Assembly (NCBI RefSeq): GCF_023016045.1
Contig: NZ_JALKAP010000002.1
Span: forward strand, 248,001-312,000
Direction of reading: 5' to 3'
DNA: 64,000 bases
Origin: Marinobacter sp. S6332
Lineage (GTDB): Bacteria > Pseudomonadota > Gammaproteobacteria > Pseudomonadales > Oleiphilaceae
The position numbers and the translations under genes are program-made. The notes under the pieces are model-generated. The model saw only the letters and a program-made list of their open reading frames with translations, had not been told where the DNA came from and did not search any database. Numbering within the stretch: the first letter of the stretch is position 1; each line of letters begins with the position of its first letter. Shown here piece after piece: positions 43,982-53,917 of this stretch.

Positions 43982-44635
43982 ATGGAACACGAATTCTGGC
44001 ACGAGCGCTGGAGCAAAAAGGAAATCGGCTTTCACGAAGGCTCCGTCAACAAGTTTTTATACGATCACTGGCCCGAGCTTTCTGGCGGCGGCACTGAGGG
44101 TGTTTTTGTACCCTTGTGCGGCAAAGCCCACGATATGTGGTGGCTGCACGATCGCGGGCACCCGGTTATTGGTGTAGAGCTGAGTGAAATCGCCTGTAAA
44201 GACTTTTTTGAGGAGGCGGGCGAGAAAGCCATGGTGCACCCAAGCGAGCCCTTCACCAAATTCAAGCATGAAAGCCTGCAGCTCTGGTGCGGCGATTTCT
44301 TTCAATTGGTGCCAGATGACTTAAAGCACAGTCGCTTGGTATACGACCGTGCTGCGCTCATTGCCCTGCCACCTTCAATGCGCAAAGCCTATGTGGAACA
44401 TCTTACGGCCGTCATCCCCGATGGCACACGCATTTTGCTTATCACCCTCGACTACGGCACAAAAATCAGTCCGCCACCGTTTAACGTGAGCGATGAAGAG
44501 GTTCGCGAACTCTATTCACCGGATTACGAGATTGAGCACATTCTTACCAACACGCTGCCCAACGACCACCCGTTCACCAAGCGCAAAGGCCTTATTGGTG
44601 CAACAGAGAGCGTATTCAGACTGACTAAACGCTGA
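43982..44635 (+). CDS. tpm: Thiopurine S-methyltransferase
   Basis: 217 residues. SAM-dependent methyltransferase of the TPMT family. Start HEFWHERWSKKEIGFHEGSV and the blocks VFVPLCGKAHDMWWLHDRGH, VIGVELSEIACKDFFEEAG and YDRAALIALPPSMRKAYVEH are diagnostic. Bacterial members methylate thiopurines, selenite or tellurite, so it may overlap in role with TehB of the same window. Divergent from the hydroxyacid dehydrogenase gene. The 237 bases that follow, up to prkA, show no gene I can support. Confidence 0.94.
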   Translation: MEHEFWHERWSKKEIGFHEGSVNKFLYDHWPELSGGGTEGVFVPLCGKAHDMWWLHDRGHPVIGVELSEIACKDFFEEAGEKAMVHPSEPFTKFKHESLQLWCGDFFQLVPDDLKHSRLVYDRAALIALPPSMRKAYVEHLTAVIPDGTRILLITLDYGTKISPPPFNVSDEEVRELYSPDYEIEHILTNTLPNDHPFTKRKGLIGATESVFRLTKR

Positions 44636-44873
44636 GGCCAGCAGCCCAGCGGTAACATAATTTAATGAACCTTAACCATTAACAGCCTGTCCAACCTCGT
44701 GACCGTGAACTAAGCTCAGATTGAATAGGTCAAAACCCGACACAGATCGTGACAGGCCAAAACCGATACTTCCATTCACCTATAACCAAAGCGAATCGCC
44801 GTCGTGGCGACCGTAACTTAACGGGGATACTGCGTGCACTGAAAGCTGAAGAACAGCGAGCGAGGGGCTACCA

Positions 44874-46796
44874 ATGAGCATACTGCAGCAATTCAAAAAC
44901 CGGTATGAGAGCACCCAAGAAGAAGAGTGCAGTCTTGAAGAATACCTAGAGATCTGCAAAAACGACCCAGCGGCCTACGCCACGGCTGCAGAACGGTTAC
45001 TGATTGCCATCGGCGAACCCGAATTTGTCGATACTTCCCGCGATGCACGTCTGTCGCGCATCTTTTCCAACAAAATCATCAAACGCTATTCGGAGTTTTC
45101 CGAGTTCTACGGCATGGAAGAAGCTGTGGAGAATATAGTATCGTTCTTCAGGCACGCAGCTCAGGGCCTGGAAGAAAAGAAACAGATTCTGTATCTGCTT
45201 GGGCCGGTTGGTGGTGGTAAGTCATCGCTGGCAGAGAAGCTGAAGTACCTGATGCAAAAGGTGCCCTTCTACGCAATCAAGGGCTCCCCCGTTAACGAGT
45301 CGCCTCTGGGGCTTTTCGATCCGGCAGAAGATGCCGCCATTCTGGAAGAAGAATATGCCATTCCTTCCCGCTACTTGAAAAACATCATGTCGCCTTGGGC
45401 AGTTAAGCGGCTGCACGAATTTGGCGGCGACATTAGCCAATTCCGCGTGGTGAAGAAATACCCCTCCGTTCTAGACCAGGTTGCCGTCTCTAAAACCGAG
45501 CCAGGGGACGACAACAATCAGGATATCTCTGCCCTTGTGGGCAAGGTGAACATCCGCATGCTGGAGGATTATTCACAGGATGATCCCGACGCCTACAGTT
45601 TCAGCGGCGGCCTGTGCAAAGCCAATCAGGGGCTGATGGAATTTGTGGAGATGTTCAAAGCCCCCATCAAAGTGCTGCACCCGTTGTTAACCGCGACTCA
45701 AGAGGGTAACTACAACACCACCGAAGGCATGGGTTCGGTGCCCTTTGATGGCGTTATTCTGGCCCACTCCAACGAGTCGGAATGGCAAACCTTCCGCAAC
45801 AACAAGCACAACGAGGCCTTTCTTGACCGGGTGTATATCGTCAAGGTGCCTTACTGCGTGCGGGTTACGGAAGAGATCGAGATATACAAAAAGCTTCTGC
45901 AAAACAGCTCTCTGGCTGGGTCGCCCTGCGCCCCGGACACACTGGACATGCTGGCCCAGTTTTCAGTTCTCTCGCGTATTAAGGAGCCTGAAAATTCCAG
46001 CATTTTCTCCAAAATGCGGGTCTATGACGGCCAGAACATTAAAGATACAGACCCCAAAGCCAAATCCATTCAAGAATATCGGGATGCAGCGGGCGTAAAC
46101 GAGGGTATGGACGGCCTCTCGACCCGGTTCGCCTTCAAGATTCTCTCCAAGGTGTTCAACTTCGACACCACTGAAGTGGCCGCCAACCCGGTGCACCTGC
46201 TGTATGTGATTGAAAAGCAGATTGAACAGGAGCAGTTCGCGCCAGACGTTCAAGAGCGCTATCTGCGCTTCATCAAGGAATTTCTGGCACCCCATTACGT
46301 TCAGTTTATCGGTAAGGAAATCCAGACGGCCTATCTGGAAAGCTACAGCGAGTACGGGCAAAACCTGTTTGACCGCTACGTGACCTATGCCGACCTGTGG
46401 ATTCAGGATCAGGAATTCCGGGATCCGGAAACTGGCGAAATCCTCGACCGTTCTTCCATCAACGAGGAACTGGAGAAAATCGAAAAGCCGGCGGGCATCA
46501 GCAACCCCAAGGATTTCCGCAACGAGGTGGTCAACTTTGTACTGCGGGCGCGAGCCAACAATCAGGGCGAAAACCCATCCTGGCTAAGCTATGAAAAGCT
46601 GCGCAGCGTGATCGAGAAGAAAATGTTCTCCAACACCGAAGACTTGCTGCCGGTTATTTCGTTCAACCCCAAAGCCAGCCAGGAGGATCAGAACAAGCAC
46701 AAACAGTTCGTCGAACGCATGGTCGATCGTGGCTATACGGAGAAGCAGGTGCGCCTGCTGGCAGAGTGGTACCTGCGGGTTCGCAAGTCTCACTAG
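44874..46796 (+). CDS. prkA: PrkA family serine protein kinase (AAA-like)
   Basis: 640 residues, normal length. N-terminal AAA-like part with Walker A GPVGGGKS (residues 110-117) and EYAIPSRYLKNIMSPWAVKR. The middle has GNYNTTEGMGSVPFDGVILA and HSNESEWQTFRNNKHNEAFL, and the C-terminal kinase-like domain ends EKQVRLLAEWYLRVRKS. PrkA (YeaG in E. coli) acts with YeaH in adaptation to nutrient and nitrogen stress. GGGG precedes the ATG. First gene of the prkA-yeaH-spoVR operon. A strong hairpin separates it from yeaH. Upstream control sites were not identified. Confidence 0.97.
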   Translation: MSILQQFKNRYESTQEEECSLEEYLEICKNDPAAYATAAERLLIAIGEPEFVDTSRDARLSRIFSNKIIKRYSEFSEFYGMEEAVENIVSFFRHAAQGLEEKKQILYLLGPVGGGKSSLAEKLKYLMQKVPFYAIKGSPVNESPLGLFDPAEDAAILEEEYAIPSRYLKNIMSPWAVKRLHEFGGDISQFRVVKKYPSVLDQVAVSKTEPGDDNNQDISALVGKVNIRMLEDYSQDDPDAYSFSGGLCKANQGLMEFVEMFKAPIKVLHPLLTATQEGNYNTTEGMGSVPFDGVILAHSNESEWQTFRNNKHNEAFLDRVYIVKVPYCVRVTEEIEIYKKLLQNSSLAGSPCAPDTLDMLAQFSVLSRIKEPENSSIFSKMRVYDGQNIKDTDPKAKSIQEYRDAAGVNEGMDGLSTRFAFKILSKVFNFDTTEVAANPVHLLYVIEKQIEQEQFAPDVQERYLRFIKEFLAPHYVQFIGKEIQTAYLESYSEYGQNLFDRYVTYADLWIQDQEFRDPETGEILDRSSINEELEKIEKPAGISNPKDFRNEVVNFVLRARANNQGENPSWLSYEKLRSVIEKKMFSNTEDLLPVISFNPKASQEDQNKHKQFVERMVDRGYTEKQVRLLAEWYLRVRKSH

Positions 46797-46797
46797 C

Positions 46798-46832
46798 AGG
46801 ATGGCAGGCTCTATAAACGAGCCTGCCATCCT
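46798..46832 (+). other. Strong intercistronic hairpin between prkA and yeaH
   Basis: Perfect 14-bp stem AGGATGGCAGGCTC / GAGCCTGCCATCCT with a seven-base loop (TATAAAC), two bases after the prkA stop and 30 bases before the yeaH start. No T-run follows, so transcription may pass through. It could stabilise the prkA message or reduce yeaH-spoVR expression. Confidence 0.75.
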
Positions 46833-46862
46833 AGGCCGGAACCTGTAAGTGGAGTGTGAATT

Positions 46863-48158
46863 ATGGGTATGACCCACATAGTCGACCGACGACTGAACGG
46901 CAAAAACAAAAGCGCGGTGAACCGGGAGCGGTTTTTGCGCCGCTACCGGCATCACATAAAAAAGGCGGTTTCGGATGCGGTGCACCGGCGCTCTATCACT
47001 GACATAGAGCGGGGGGAGAGCATTAGCATTCCCTCGCGGGATATTGATGAGCCTGTGTTTCACCACGGCCAAGGCGGTCACCGGGAGATGGTTCACCCGG
47101 GAAATCAGGAGTTTGTAACCGGAGATCGGCTACCCAAACCAGAAGGTGGTGAGGGCCAAGGTCAGGGGCAAGGCCAAGCCAGCCCCGATGGCGAGGGCAT
47201 GGATGAATTTGCTTTCCAGATAACGCAGGAAGAGTTCTTGAACTTCCTGTTTGACGATTTGGAGCTTCCTAACCTTGTTCGCAAAAAGCTCAAAGACACC
47301 GAAGCATTCAATTACGTGCGTTCCGGATTCAGCACTCAGGGTGTGCCCGCCAAGCTCGACGTTGTAAGGTCACTGCGTGGCGCCCACGCGCGCCGTCTCG
47401 GCCTTGGCGGTGCCCGCAAGAAAAAGATTCGCGAGCTTGAGGCCCAGCTTGCGGAGCTAAAAAGCGCGACCGCTGATCTGGACGCTGCGTTCAGCCATGA
47501 GGATCAGGTTAAAGCACTCGAAGACGAAATCGCACGGCTGATAGCCAATGTGAAACGGATTCCATTTATTGATGAAATCGACCTGCGTTACCGCCAGCAT
47601 TTAAAGCAACCCAAGCCTGCAACCAGCGCTGTGATGTTCTGCCTGATGGACGTTTCCGGCTCTATGACGCAGATGCATAAAGACACCGCCAAGCGGTTTT
47701 TCATCCTGCTGTACCTATTCTTGAAGAAGAACTATAAAAAGATCGACGTGGTGTTCATTCGCCACCACACCAGCGCCAAGGAAGTGGACGAAGAAGAGTT
47801 TTTCTATTCCCGTGAAACCGGCGGCACAATTGTTTCCAGCGCTCTGAAGCTGATGCACAAGATCATCGAATCCCGCTACTCCCCGGCCGAGTGGAACATC
47901 TACGCAGCTCAGGCATCCGATGGCGACAACTGGAACGACGACTCGCCGGTGTGTGGCAAGCTTCTGACCGACAGCATTCTTCCATTGGTGCAGTATTACG
48001 CTTATGTAGAGATTACGCCCCAAGATCACCAGATGCTCTGGTACGAATATGAGCGGGTGCAGGAGCAGTTCCCCGGAAGTTTTGCGCAACAACAGATTGC
48101 GGAGCCCAGCGAGATCTACCCGGTCTTTCGCAGGCTTTTTGAGAGGAAAGCGGCATGA
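46863..48158 (+). CDS. yeaH: YeaH/YhbH family protein (DUF444)
   Basis: 431 residues. Start [20 protein letters not shown] and [17 protein letters not shown], then [20 protein letters not shown], are the DUF444 hallmark. A glutamine/glycine-rich linker ([12 protein letters not shown], about residues 93-108) follows. The C-terminal half is a von Willebrand A-like domain with the metal site [19 protein letters not shown]. YeaH works with PrkA in a stress-signalling kinase module. GGAG precedes the ATG. It overlaps spoVR by four bases (ATGA). Confidence 0.95.
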   Translation: MGMTHIVDRRLNGKNKSAVNRERFLRRYRHHIKKAVSDAVHRRSITDIERGESISIPSRDIDEPVFHHGQGGHREMVHPGNQEFVTGDRLPKPEGGEGQGQGQGQASPDGEGMDEFAFQITQEEFLNFLFDDLELPNLVRKKLKDTEAFNYVRSGFSTQGVPAKLDVVRSLRGAHARRLGLGGARKKKIRELEAQLAELKSATADLDAAFSHEDQVKALEDEIARLIANVKRIPFIDEIDLRYRQHLKQPKPATSAVMFCLMDVSGSMTQMHKDTAKRFFILLYLFLKKNYKKIDVVFIRHHTSAKEVDEEEFFYSRETGGTIVSSALKLMHKIIESRYSPAEWNIYAAQASDGDNWNDDSPVCGKLLTDSILPLVQYYAYVEITPQDHQMLWYEYERVQEQFPGSFAQQQIAEPSEIYPVFRRLFERKAA

Positions 48159-49714
48159 GTGACGCCATAGATCGCCCCAATGCTCCGGGCAGCGACAGCC
48201 CGGCAACTCGCAAACCGGTTTCCACCGGATCAGAATGGACCTTCGAGCTGATACGGCAATACGATGAGGAAATTGCCAAGTGCGCCGCCGAGTTCGGCCT
48301 AGACACCTACCCCAATCAAGTTGAGGTGATCAGCGCCGAGCAGATGATGGACGCCTACAGCTCCGTTGGCATGCCGGTTGGCTACAATCACTGGTCTTTC
48401 GGCAAGCAGTTTCTTAGTACCTCCAAAGGCTACCAGCGGGGGCAGATGGGGCTGGCCTATGAGATTGTGATTAACTCTAACCCCTGCATTGCCTACCTGA
48501 TGGAAGAAAACACCCTGCCTATGCAGGCACTGGTGATTGCCCACGCCTGTTATGGCCACAACTCGTTTTTTAAAGGCAACTACCTGTTCCGCACATGGAC
48601 AGATGCCAGCGCCATTATTGATTATCTGGTGTTTGCCCGACATTATGTTTCTGAATGCGAAGAGCGCCACGGCGTGGATGCGGTGGAGCAAATACTGGAT
48701 TCCTGCCATGCATTGATGAACCATGGCGTTGATCGCTATAAGCGGCCTGCCCCGATCTCGGCTGCTAAAGAAGTCCTGCGCCAAGCAGAACGGGAGGAAT
48801 ATCTGCAACGCCGCGTGAACGATCTGTGGCGCACCATTCCGAAAATGGATGAGGACGAAGACCCGATAACGCGCAAAAAACGCTACCCGGAGGAGCCTCA
48901 GGAAAACCTGTTGTACTTCATCGAGAAAAACGCGCCCCTACTGGAAACCTGGCAGAGGGAAATCATCCGGATTGTGCGCAAACTGGCGCAATATTTTTAT
49001 CCGCAGCGCCAAACGCAGGTAATGAACGAAGGCTGGGCCACCTTCTGGCATTACACCCTGCTGAACAGAATGTACGAAAAAGGTTTGGTCACTGACGGTT
49101 TCATGCTGGAGTTCCTGCAAAGCCATACCGCTGTGGTGTATCAGCCGCCGTTCAATAGCCCCTGGTATTCCGGCATCAATCCTTACACCCTCGGGTTTTC
49201 TATCTTTACGGACCTACGGCGAATCTGCGAAGCACCTACAGATGAAGATCGCGAATGGTTTCCCGATATTGCTGGTACTGACTGGGTAAAAACCCTGCAC
49301 TTTGCCATGGCCAACTTCAAAGACGAGAGCTTTATTCAACAGTTTCTGTCACCCAAAGTGATGCGGGATTTAAAGCTTTTTGCCGTTGAAGATGATGATC
49401 AGGAAGACAGCTACAAGGTAACCGCCATTCACGATGAGCCTGGCTACCGGGAACTGCGGGAGAAGCTGGCCCGCCAATACAACCTCAGCCACCGGGAGCC
49501 CAATATTCAGGTCTGGAATGTGGACGTTCGTGGTGATCGTTCTTTGATGCTCAGGCACGTACCTGTAAATAGAGTGCCTTTGGGCAAGGATACAGAGGAA
49601 GTGCTGCGGCATGCGCACAGGCTGTGGGGGTTTGATGTGCATCTGGAAAGCGTGGATGAAGGTACGGTAGTTGATGAATACCACTGCCCGCACCCGCCGC
49701 CGTTAACGTCCTGA
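48155..49714 (+). CDS. spoVR: SpoVR family protein (YcgB-like)
   Basis: 519 residues. SpoVR family: [60 protein letters not shown] and [20 protein letters not shown] are diagnostic. The repeated His/Glu motifs suggest a metal site. The family is named for cortex formation in Bacillus. In proteobacteria it is coexpressed with prkA and yeaH and its function is unknown. Its start overlaps the yeaH stop, and its 3' end overlaps the convergent sensor kinase gene by 12 bases. Confidence 0.96.
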   Translation: MSDAIDRPNAPGSDSPATRKPVSTGSEWTFELIRQYDEEIAKCAAEFGLDTYPNQVEVISAEQMMDAYSSVGMPVGYNHWSFGKQFLSTSKGYQRGQMGLAYEIVINSNPCIAYLMEENTLPMQALVIAHACYGHNSFFKGNYLFRTWTDASAIIDYLVFARHYVSECEERHGVDAVEQILDSCHALMNHGVDRYKRPAPISAAKEVLRQAEREEYLQRRVNDLWRTIPKMDEDEDPITRKKRYPEEPQENLLYFIEKNAPLLETWQREIIRIVRKLAQYFYPQRQTQVMNEGWATFWHYTLLNRMYEKGLVTDGFMLEFLQSHTAVVYQPPFNSPWYSGINPYTLGFSIFTDLRRICEAPTDEDREWFPDIAGTDWVKTLHFAMANFKDESFIQQFLSPKVMRDLKLFAVEDDDQEDSYKVTAIHDEPGYRELREKLARQYNLSHREPNIQVWNVDVRGDRSLMLRHVPVNRVPLGKDTEEVLRHAHRLWGFDVHLESVDEGTVVDEYHCPHPPPLTS

Positions 49715-51064
49715 GCGTAAGTGAGTCAGTGGCAAGACCACTTCCGCGTGCAAACCGCCCAAAGTGCTTTCGCCCAGCCTGAGGTCGCCACCGTGTAACG
49801 CCGCCAGCTCAGTAACAATCGACAGCCCCAGCCCGGAGCCGGATCTTGTTTCATCCAGCTTGCCGCCCCGGCTCAGGGCCTGCTCACGTGTTTCTGGTGA
49901 CATACCGGGGCCGTCATCGGAAACGCTGAGCACCAGCCAGCCACCCTCTACAGTGCCCGTCAAGCTGATGCAACCCTTGGCCCAGTTGATGGCATTTTCC
50001 AGCAGGTTCCCGACAATTTCCTGCAAGTCCTGTGCGTCAATCCGTACCTGAAGCCCTTCCTGTAAATCACTCTGAAACACCAATCCGCGTCTTCCAGCCA
50101 AACGCTGGACGCCTTCAATAACCGGCGCAAGTACGGTGGTTACCTCCTGTTCCGCGCCCAGAGTCACCGGCCCCGCTGCCGACGCGCGGGCGAGATGATG
50201 CCGTATGGCTTCATCCAAACGCTTGAGCTCTGCTTGCATGGCCGCTTTCTGTTCACGCGGTAAGCGTTCTGCCAGAGTGCCCAACACGGCAACCGGGGTT
50301 TTCAAGGCATGGGCCAGATTTCCCGCAGCGGTTCTGCCCCGTTCCATCAGGCGTTGGTCTCTTTCCAATACCGTATTAATGGCATCTGCCAGACGCGCCA
50401 GCTCTCGTGGCAGATCGGTCTCAACTGACGGTTGCCGACCCTGCTCTACCGCCTTCAAGCTTTGCTCAATTCGGCGCAGGGGCGCTAATCCCCAGCGGAT
50501 CTGCAAGCCGATTAGCACAATCAGTAGCCCGCCCAGTGTTGCCAGAGAGAGCCATAATAAAGTCTGGAATCGCGCAACCTGGGCATCTACCTCATCCAGA
50601 CTCGCAGCCACCTGAACATGCAGAACATCGTTGAGGTTGGGCAAACGAATGTCCCGTTCCAGCAAGCGAAGTTGTTTCCCTCTGGGGCCAGCGATGGTTC
50701 GAAACGCCATGTCGGGCTCTTGAGACACCGCCAGCCTTTGATCCCACAACGAGCGGGAAGTAAGTACCCGCTGGCCATCGTCACGAACCTGCCAATACCA
50801 TCCGGAGAATACACGATCAAAGCGGGAGTCTCCCAACTGCCTATTGGTTACCAGAGCATCCTGATGGATATCGTAGCTAACCCCGGCGATCACTACGTTA
50901 AGTAGCGACTCCAACCGTTCATTGAAGGCTGTGTTCACCGCCTCGCGAAAGTTCCACGACAGCAAGGAACCGGCAGCAGGTAGAACCAGTACAACCAAAA
51001 CCAGCGCAGATACCAGCATCCGTGTAGCTATGGGAAGGCGACGCAGTCGGTCTGCCAACATCAT
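49703..51064 (-). CDS. Sensor histidine kinase (PhoQ/QseC-like)
   Basis: 453 residues. Two membrane helices (about 14-36 and 155-180) enclose a periplasmic sensor of about 120 residues. A HAMP segment follows, then the phospho-acceptor block GNLAHALKTPVAVLGTLAER and the ATPase motifs NLLENAINWA, SVSDDGPGMSPE and GSGLGLSIVTELAALHGG. The combination of a short sensor and AHALKTP matches the PhoQ-like group, where divalent cations or other envelope signals are sensed. Its start overlaps the response-regulator stop (ATGA). The ligand is unknown. Confidence 0.92.
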   Translation of the reverse strand: MMLADRLRRLPIATRMLVSALVLVVLVLPAAGSLLSWNFREAVNTAFNERLESLLNVVIAGVSYDIHQDALVTNRQLGDSRFDRVFSGWYWQVRDDGQRVLTSRSLWDQRLAVSQEPDMAFRTIAGPRGKQLRLLERDIRLPNLNDVLHVQVAASLDEVDAQVARFQTLLWLSLATLGGLLIVLIGLQIRWGLAPLRRIEQSLKAVEQGRQPSVETDLPRELARLADAINTVLERDQRLMERGRTAAGNLAHALKTPVAVLGTLAERLPREQKAAMQAELKRLDEAIRHHLARASAAGPVTLGAEQEVTTVLAPVIEGVQRLAGRRGLVFQSDLQEGLQVRIDAQDLQEIVGNLLENAINWAKGCISLTGTVEGGWLVLSVSDDGPGMSPETREQALSRGGKLDETRSGSGLGLSIVTELAALHGGDLRLGESTLGGLHAEVVLPLTHLRSGR

Positions 51065-51735
51065 GATTCCTCGCTGGTATCCGTAACCATTCGATAGCCC
51101 TGTCCCCGCAGGGTTTCAATACTCTTGCTACCCAGTTTTCGCCGAAGGCGGCTGACCTGCACATCAATCACATTGGAATCCGGCTCTGTATCACCGTCAT
51201 ACACGTGCTCGGTTAATTCCGCTCGGCTGACCACGCGAGGCGCAGCGTGTACAAGGTGGGAAAGCAATCTCAACTCCTGAGCGGTCAGGGATACCGGCAT
51301 GCCAGCGCGGGTTACTTGGGCGCTGTGGGTATCAAGGCAAATATCCCCTACCCGAATAACCGGATGGGCATGTCCATGAGCCCGGCGAACCAAAGCTCTC
51401 AAACGGAACAAGATTTCTGCCGTTTCGAACGGCTTGGTGACGTAATCGTCAGCTCCGGCAGAAAAGCCGGCAGCTTTATCAGACCAGCGTTCTCTGGCCG
51501 TCAAAATCAGAACCGGTAGTTCAATACCCTGCTCGCGCCACCCCGACAACCATTGCGCTCCGTTGCCGTCGGGCAGGCCCAAATCGAGAATAACCGCATC
51601 ATAACGCTCGGTACTGATCATAAAATCCGCAGTGCGACCATCGCCTGCAATTTCCACCAATAAGCCAGCATCCTGTAACGACGATGCAAGCCCAAGGGCC
51701 AGAGGTTCATCGTCTTCTACCAGTAAAATTTTCAT
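51061..51735 (-). CDS. OmpR/PhoP family response regulator
   Basis: 224 residues. Receiver domain with acidic pocket VEDDE, phospho-acceptor Asp51 in VILDLGLPDGNG, Thr in LILTARE and Lys in DDYVTKPFE. The C-terminal winged helix contains LTAQELRLLSHLVHAAPRVV and VIDVQVSRLRRKLG. It should be phosphorylated by the kinase encoded next and act on DNA direct repeats. Coupled to the PepSY gene upstream and the kinase downstream by four-base overlaps. Confidence 0.94.
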   Translation of the reverse strand: MKILLVEDDEPLALGLASSLQDAGLLVEIAGDGRTADFMISTERYDAVILDLGLPDGNGAQWLSGWREQGIELPVLILTARERWSDKAAGFSAGADDYVTKPFETAEILFRLRALVRRAHGHAHPVIRVGDICLDTHSAQVTRAGMPVSLTAQELRLLSHLVHAAPRVVSRAELTEHVYDGDTEPDSNVIDVQVSRLRRKLGSKSIETLRGQGYRMVTDTSEES

Positions 51736-52100
51736 TGGCGTTTCATTCCGTTGATGTTGTTACCTTCAATGCCGATAAGCTCACCCGTGACCGCATTCAC
51801 TTCAAACTCGACGACCTGCCCCTCGGAGCCCAGCAATTCAATTTCATAAAGCCGCATGCCATCGTCTTCTTCAAACTCCACGTCAATGACCTGACCTTCC
51901 CAGTCCCGGAGCAGGCTGTCCAAAATCTCACCTAACGGCTTTATTCGGCCTGCTTGCACCTCTTCATGGAGCTTGCGCCAGTCTTCATCTGCAGAGGCTG
52001 GCACAGCGGCTGTTAGGCAAAAGGCTATGGCTAAGGCTGCGGCAATGAATGCGGCTGTGGGGATGATCAGTTTCAGAAGGTAGCAGGGTAAATTTTTCAT
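51732..52100 (-). CDS. PepSY domain protein, first gene of a two-component operon
   Basis: 122 residues. A long signal or anchor (about residues 8-36, IIPTAAFIAAALAIAFCLTA) precedes a single PepSY domain: KLHEEVQAGRIKPLGEILDS and VIDVEFEEDDGMRLYEIELL, then VVEFEVNAVTGELIGIEG. PepSY domains act as inhibitors or sensors in the periplasm. Operon position before the regulator and kinase suggests that it modulates the sensor, as PepSY genes near PhoPQ-like systems often do. The operon probably begins in the 180-base gap toward the divergent PepSY gene, where TTCATGG-type repeats occur near 52120-52142. Confidence 0.85.
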   Translation of the reverse strand: MKNLPCYLLKLIIPTAAFIAAALAIAFCLTAAVPASADEDWRKLHEEVQAGRIKPLGEILDSLLRDWEGQVIDVEFEEDDGMRLYEIELLGSEGQVVEFEVNAVTGELIGIEGNNINGMKRQ

Positions 52101-52280
52101 AGGGTCATTTTGTCAGAGCCAACATGAATGAACCATGAACGAAACACTCACTCTCCTGCAAGCAGCCCTTACCTAAGATGCACTCAACGTTCAGGAAGTC
52201 TTCCCACAGGAGCACGTCCAAGAACGCTTTTAAAAGACGATTGAAACACACTCCACCATCATTGAATCAGGAGCAATACC

Positions 52281-52757
52281 ATGAAAACACTCATAGCAAC
52301 CGCACTGACCGCAAACCTTGTTACCGCGCCACTGGCTTTCGCATCCGGCCCGGTTGACGACGCCAAGCGGGCAATCCAGATTGGATCCGACTACGGCATT
52401 TCGCACTTCCACAGCATTGAACTCGAAGACGATCACGACGACGTTGGCAGCATGGAGATTGAAGGCTGGGTAGATGGGCAATGGTATGTAGAGCTAGACA
52501 TCAATAGCGATGGCACCATTCAAAAAGAAGAGCGCCGCAAGCGAAATGACGGCCCTTGGGGCCTGACTGCCGCGGATGTTGAAAAGTACATTGATGCCAG
52601 TGCAAAACAAGGCATTAACCGCATTGAAGACATCAAAATCAACGCCAAGGGCGAGATTGAAGTGGAGGGAGACAACGCCGAGGGGCAAGAACTGGAAATC
52701 GACTACCACGCGGGCAGCATGGAACCCACACGGGTGGATAAAGACGGCTGGATGTAA
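52281..52757 (+). CDS. Secreted PepSY-like protein
   Basis: 158 residues. Signal peptide (LIATALTANLVTAPLAFA, cut at about residue 21). The mature part has PepSY-like blocks: IELEDDHDDVGSMEIEGWVD with WYVELDINSDGTIQKEERR, and a second INRIEDIKINAKGEIEVEGD. Many Asp and Glu residues (DDHDD) could bind cations. It is divergent from the PepSY-regulator-kinase operon and is a likely target or co-sensor of it. GGAG precedes the ATG. A strong terminator follows. Confidence 0.8.
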   Translation: MKTLIATALTANLVTAPLAFASGPVDDAKRAIQIGSDYGISHFHSIELEDDHDDVGSMEIEGWVDGQWYVELDINSDGTIQKEERRKRNDGPWGLTAADVEKYIDASAKQGINRIEDIKINAKGEIEVEGDNAEGQELEIDYHAGSMEPTRVDKDGWM

Positions 52758-52769
52758 GCCAAAAACCCC

Positions 52770-52791
52770 TGCCGGCGCACAAGCGCCGGCA
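52770..52791. terminator. Bidirectional terminator
   Basis: Perfect 9-bp stem TGCCGGCGC / GCGCCGGCA with a four-base loop (ACAA), 12 bases after the PepSY stop. AAAAACCCC on its left gives a T-run for the leftward BASS gene, whose stop is 14 bases to the right. Confidence 0.8.
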
Positions 52792-52805
52792 AACGCTATT
52801 TCTCC

Positions 52806-53690
52806 TTACTTCGAAAGCTCGGCGCTGGCTTTGGGAATGAGGCGCCGACCGTACATAGCAAGCAAAAAGCCGATGGGGAACATGAGTACGCCATAAACGG
52901 CGGCCGGTATCGACATGGCGCTAGACTCCAGTAACGTGAGGGTCACCATCAGAGCAATCGTGCCATTTTTCACCCCCAACTCTACAGCAACGGCCAGAGA
53001 TTCTCGTTGGGTCAGCCCCGCCATACGGCCCGCAAGCAAGCCGATAAAAATACCCGCTGCATTCAGCAAAATGGTTGCTGGCCCTGCCTGCTTGAGCAAT
53101 TCCCAAATCTGGTCCCGCGCCCCATACATAAGCGCAACGATCAACAAGGCAAGTACAACGCCGCCGAACACACTCACAATACTTTCAGCCTTGCGCGCCA
53201 CCTCTGGCTTACGTGAGCGCACCTGCATACCGATTGCCACCGGAAACAGCACGATTCCAACCAGCATACCGATGGTTTTCCACACCGGCAGAACAATATC
53301 TTCCTCCGTGCCCATGTAGAACTGCAACGCCACATTGGTAAACAGCGGAAGTGTGAGAATGGTGATCAAACTCGCACTAACGGTCAGCACAATCGACAGC
53401 GCTATGTTGCCTCTGGCAAGCAACACAAAGAGGTTGGAGGTAGTGCCTCCGGGGCACGCGGCAATAATCACCAAGCCCACCGCAATGGCGGGCGGCACTG
53501 CTAATAGAGACGCCAATGCAAACGCCACCAAAGGCATCAACAAAATCTGCGTTAGGGTTCCGACAATTAGGCCTTTGGGATAAACCGCCACTTGGCGAAA
53601 ATCGCGAATGGTCAGGGTCATGCCTATACCAATCATGATAATGAACAATGCAATCGGCAGTCCTGCTGAGATCAGTGGGCTGGATTCCAC
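52806..53690 (-). CDS. Bile acid:sodium symporter family (BASS) transporter
   Basis: 294 residues with about nine to ten hydrophobic helices. The blocks FIIMIGIGMTLTIRDFRQVA, AACPGGTTSNLFVLLARGN and VELGVKNGTIALMVTLTLL are conserved in the BASS/SBF family, which couples sodium to uptake of organic anions. The bacterial substrates include pantoate and 2-oxo acids, but the one here is unknown. The start is a GTG with GAGG upstream. It stands between convergent and divergent neighbours as a single gene. Confidence 0.88.
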   Translation of the reverse strand: MESSPLISAGLPIALFIIMIGIGMTLTIRDFRQVAVYPKGLIVGTLTQILLMPLVAFALASLLAVPPAIAVGLVIIAACPGGTTSNLFVLLARGNIALSIVLTVSASLITILTLPLFTNVALQFYMGTEEDIVLPVWKTIGMLVGIVLFPVAIGMQVRSRKPEVARKAESIVSVFGGVVLALLIVALMYGARDQIWELLKQAGPATILLNAAGIFIGLLAGRMAGLTQRESLAVAVELGVKNGTIALMVTLTLLESSAMSIPAAVYGVLMFPIGFLLAMYGRRLIPKASAELSK

Positions 53691-53917
53691 AATGCCTCCG
53701 GATGTTGTTATTTGTTATTCGTTTAACGTTGTGAAACTAACACAAGCGCTACACTTTCGGGAGCCTGATAGTCGCAACCTTGTATAAAACCTCTGAAATG
53801 GTTTGAAGATATTTTTTTACATCAATGATCGCCTGAGTAAGCGGTAACCCGTATACTTGCAGACAACAAATAAAAGACACTCTTTGACGCCCCGAACCGG
53901 GCAGAGGTGCTTAAGGA

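Noticed and set aside
44636..44873. Small RNA or sigma-54 promoter before prkA
   Set aside because: Short dyads occur but no GG-N10-GC element or stable RNA-like fold could be supported.
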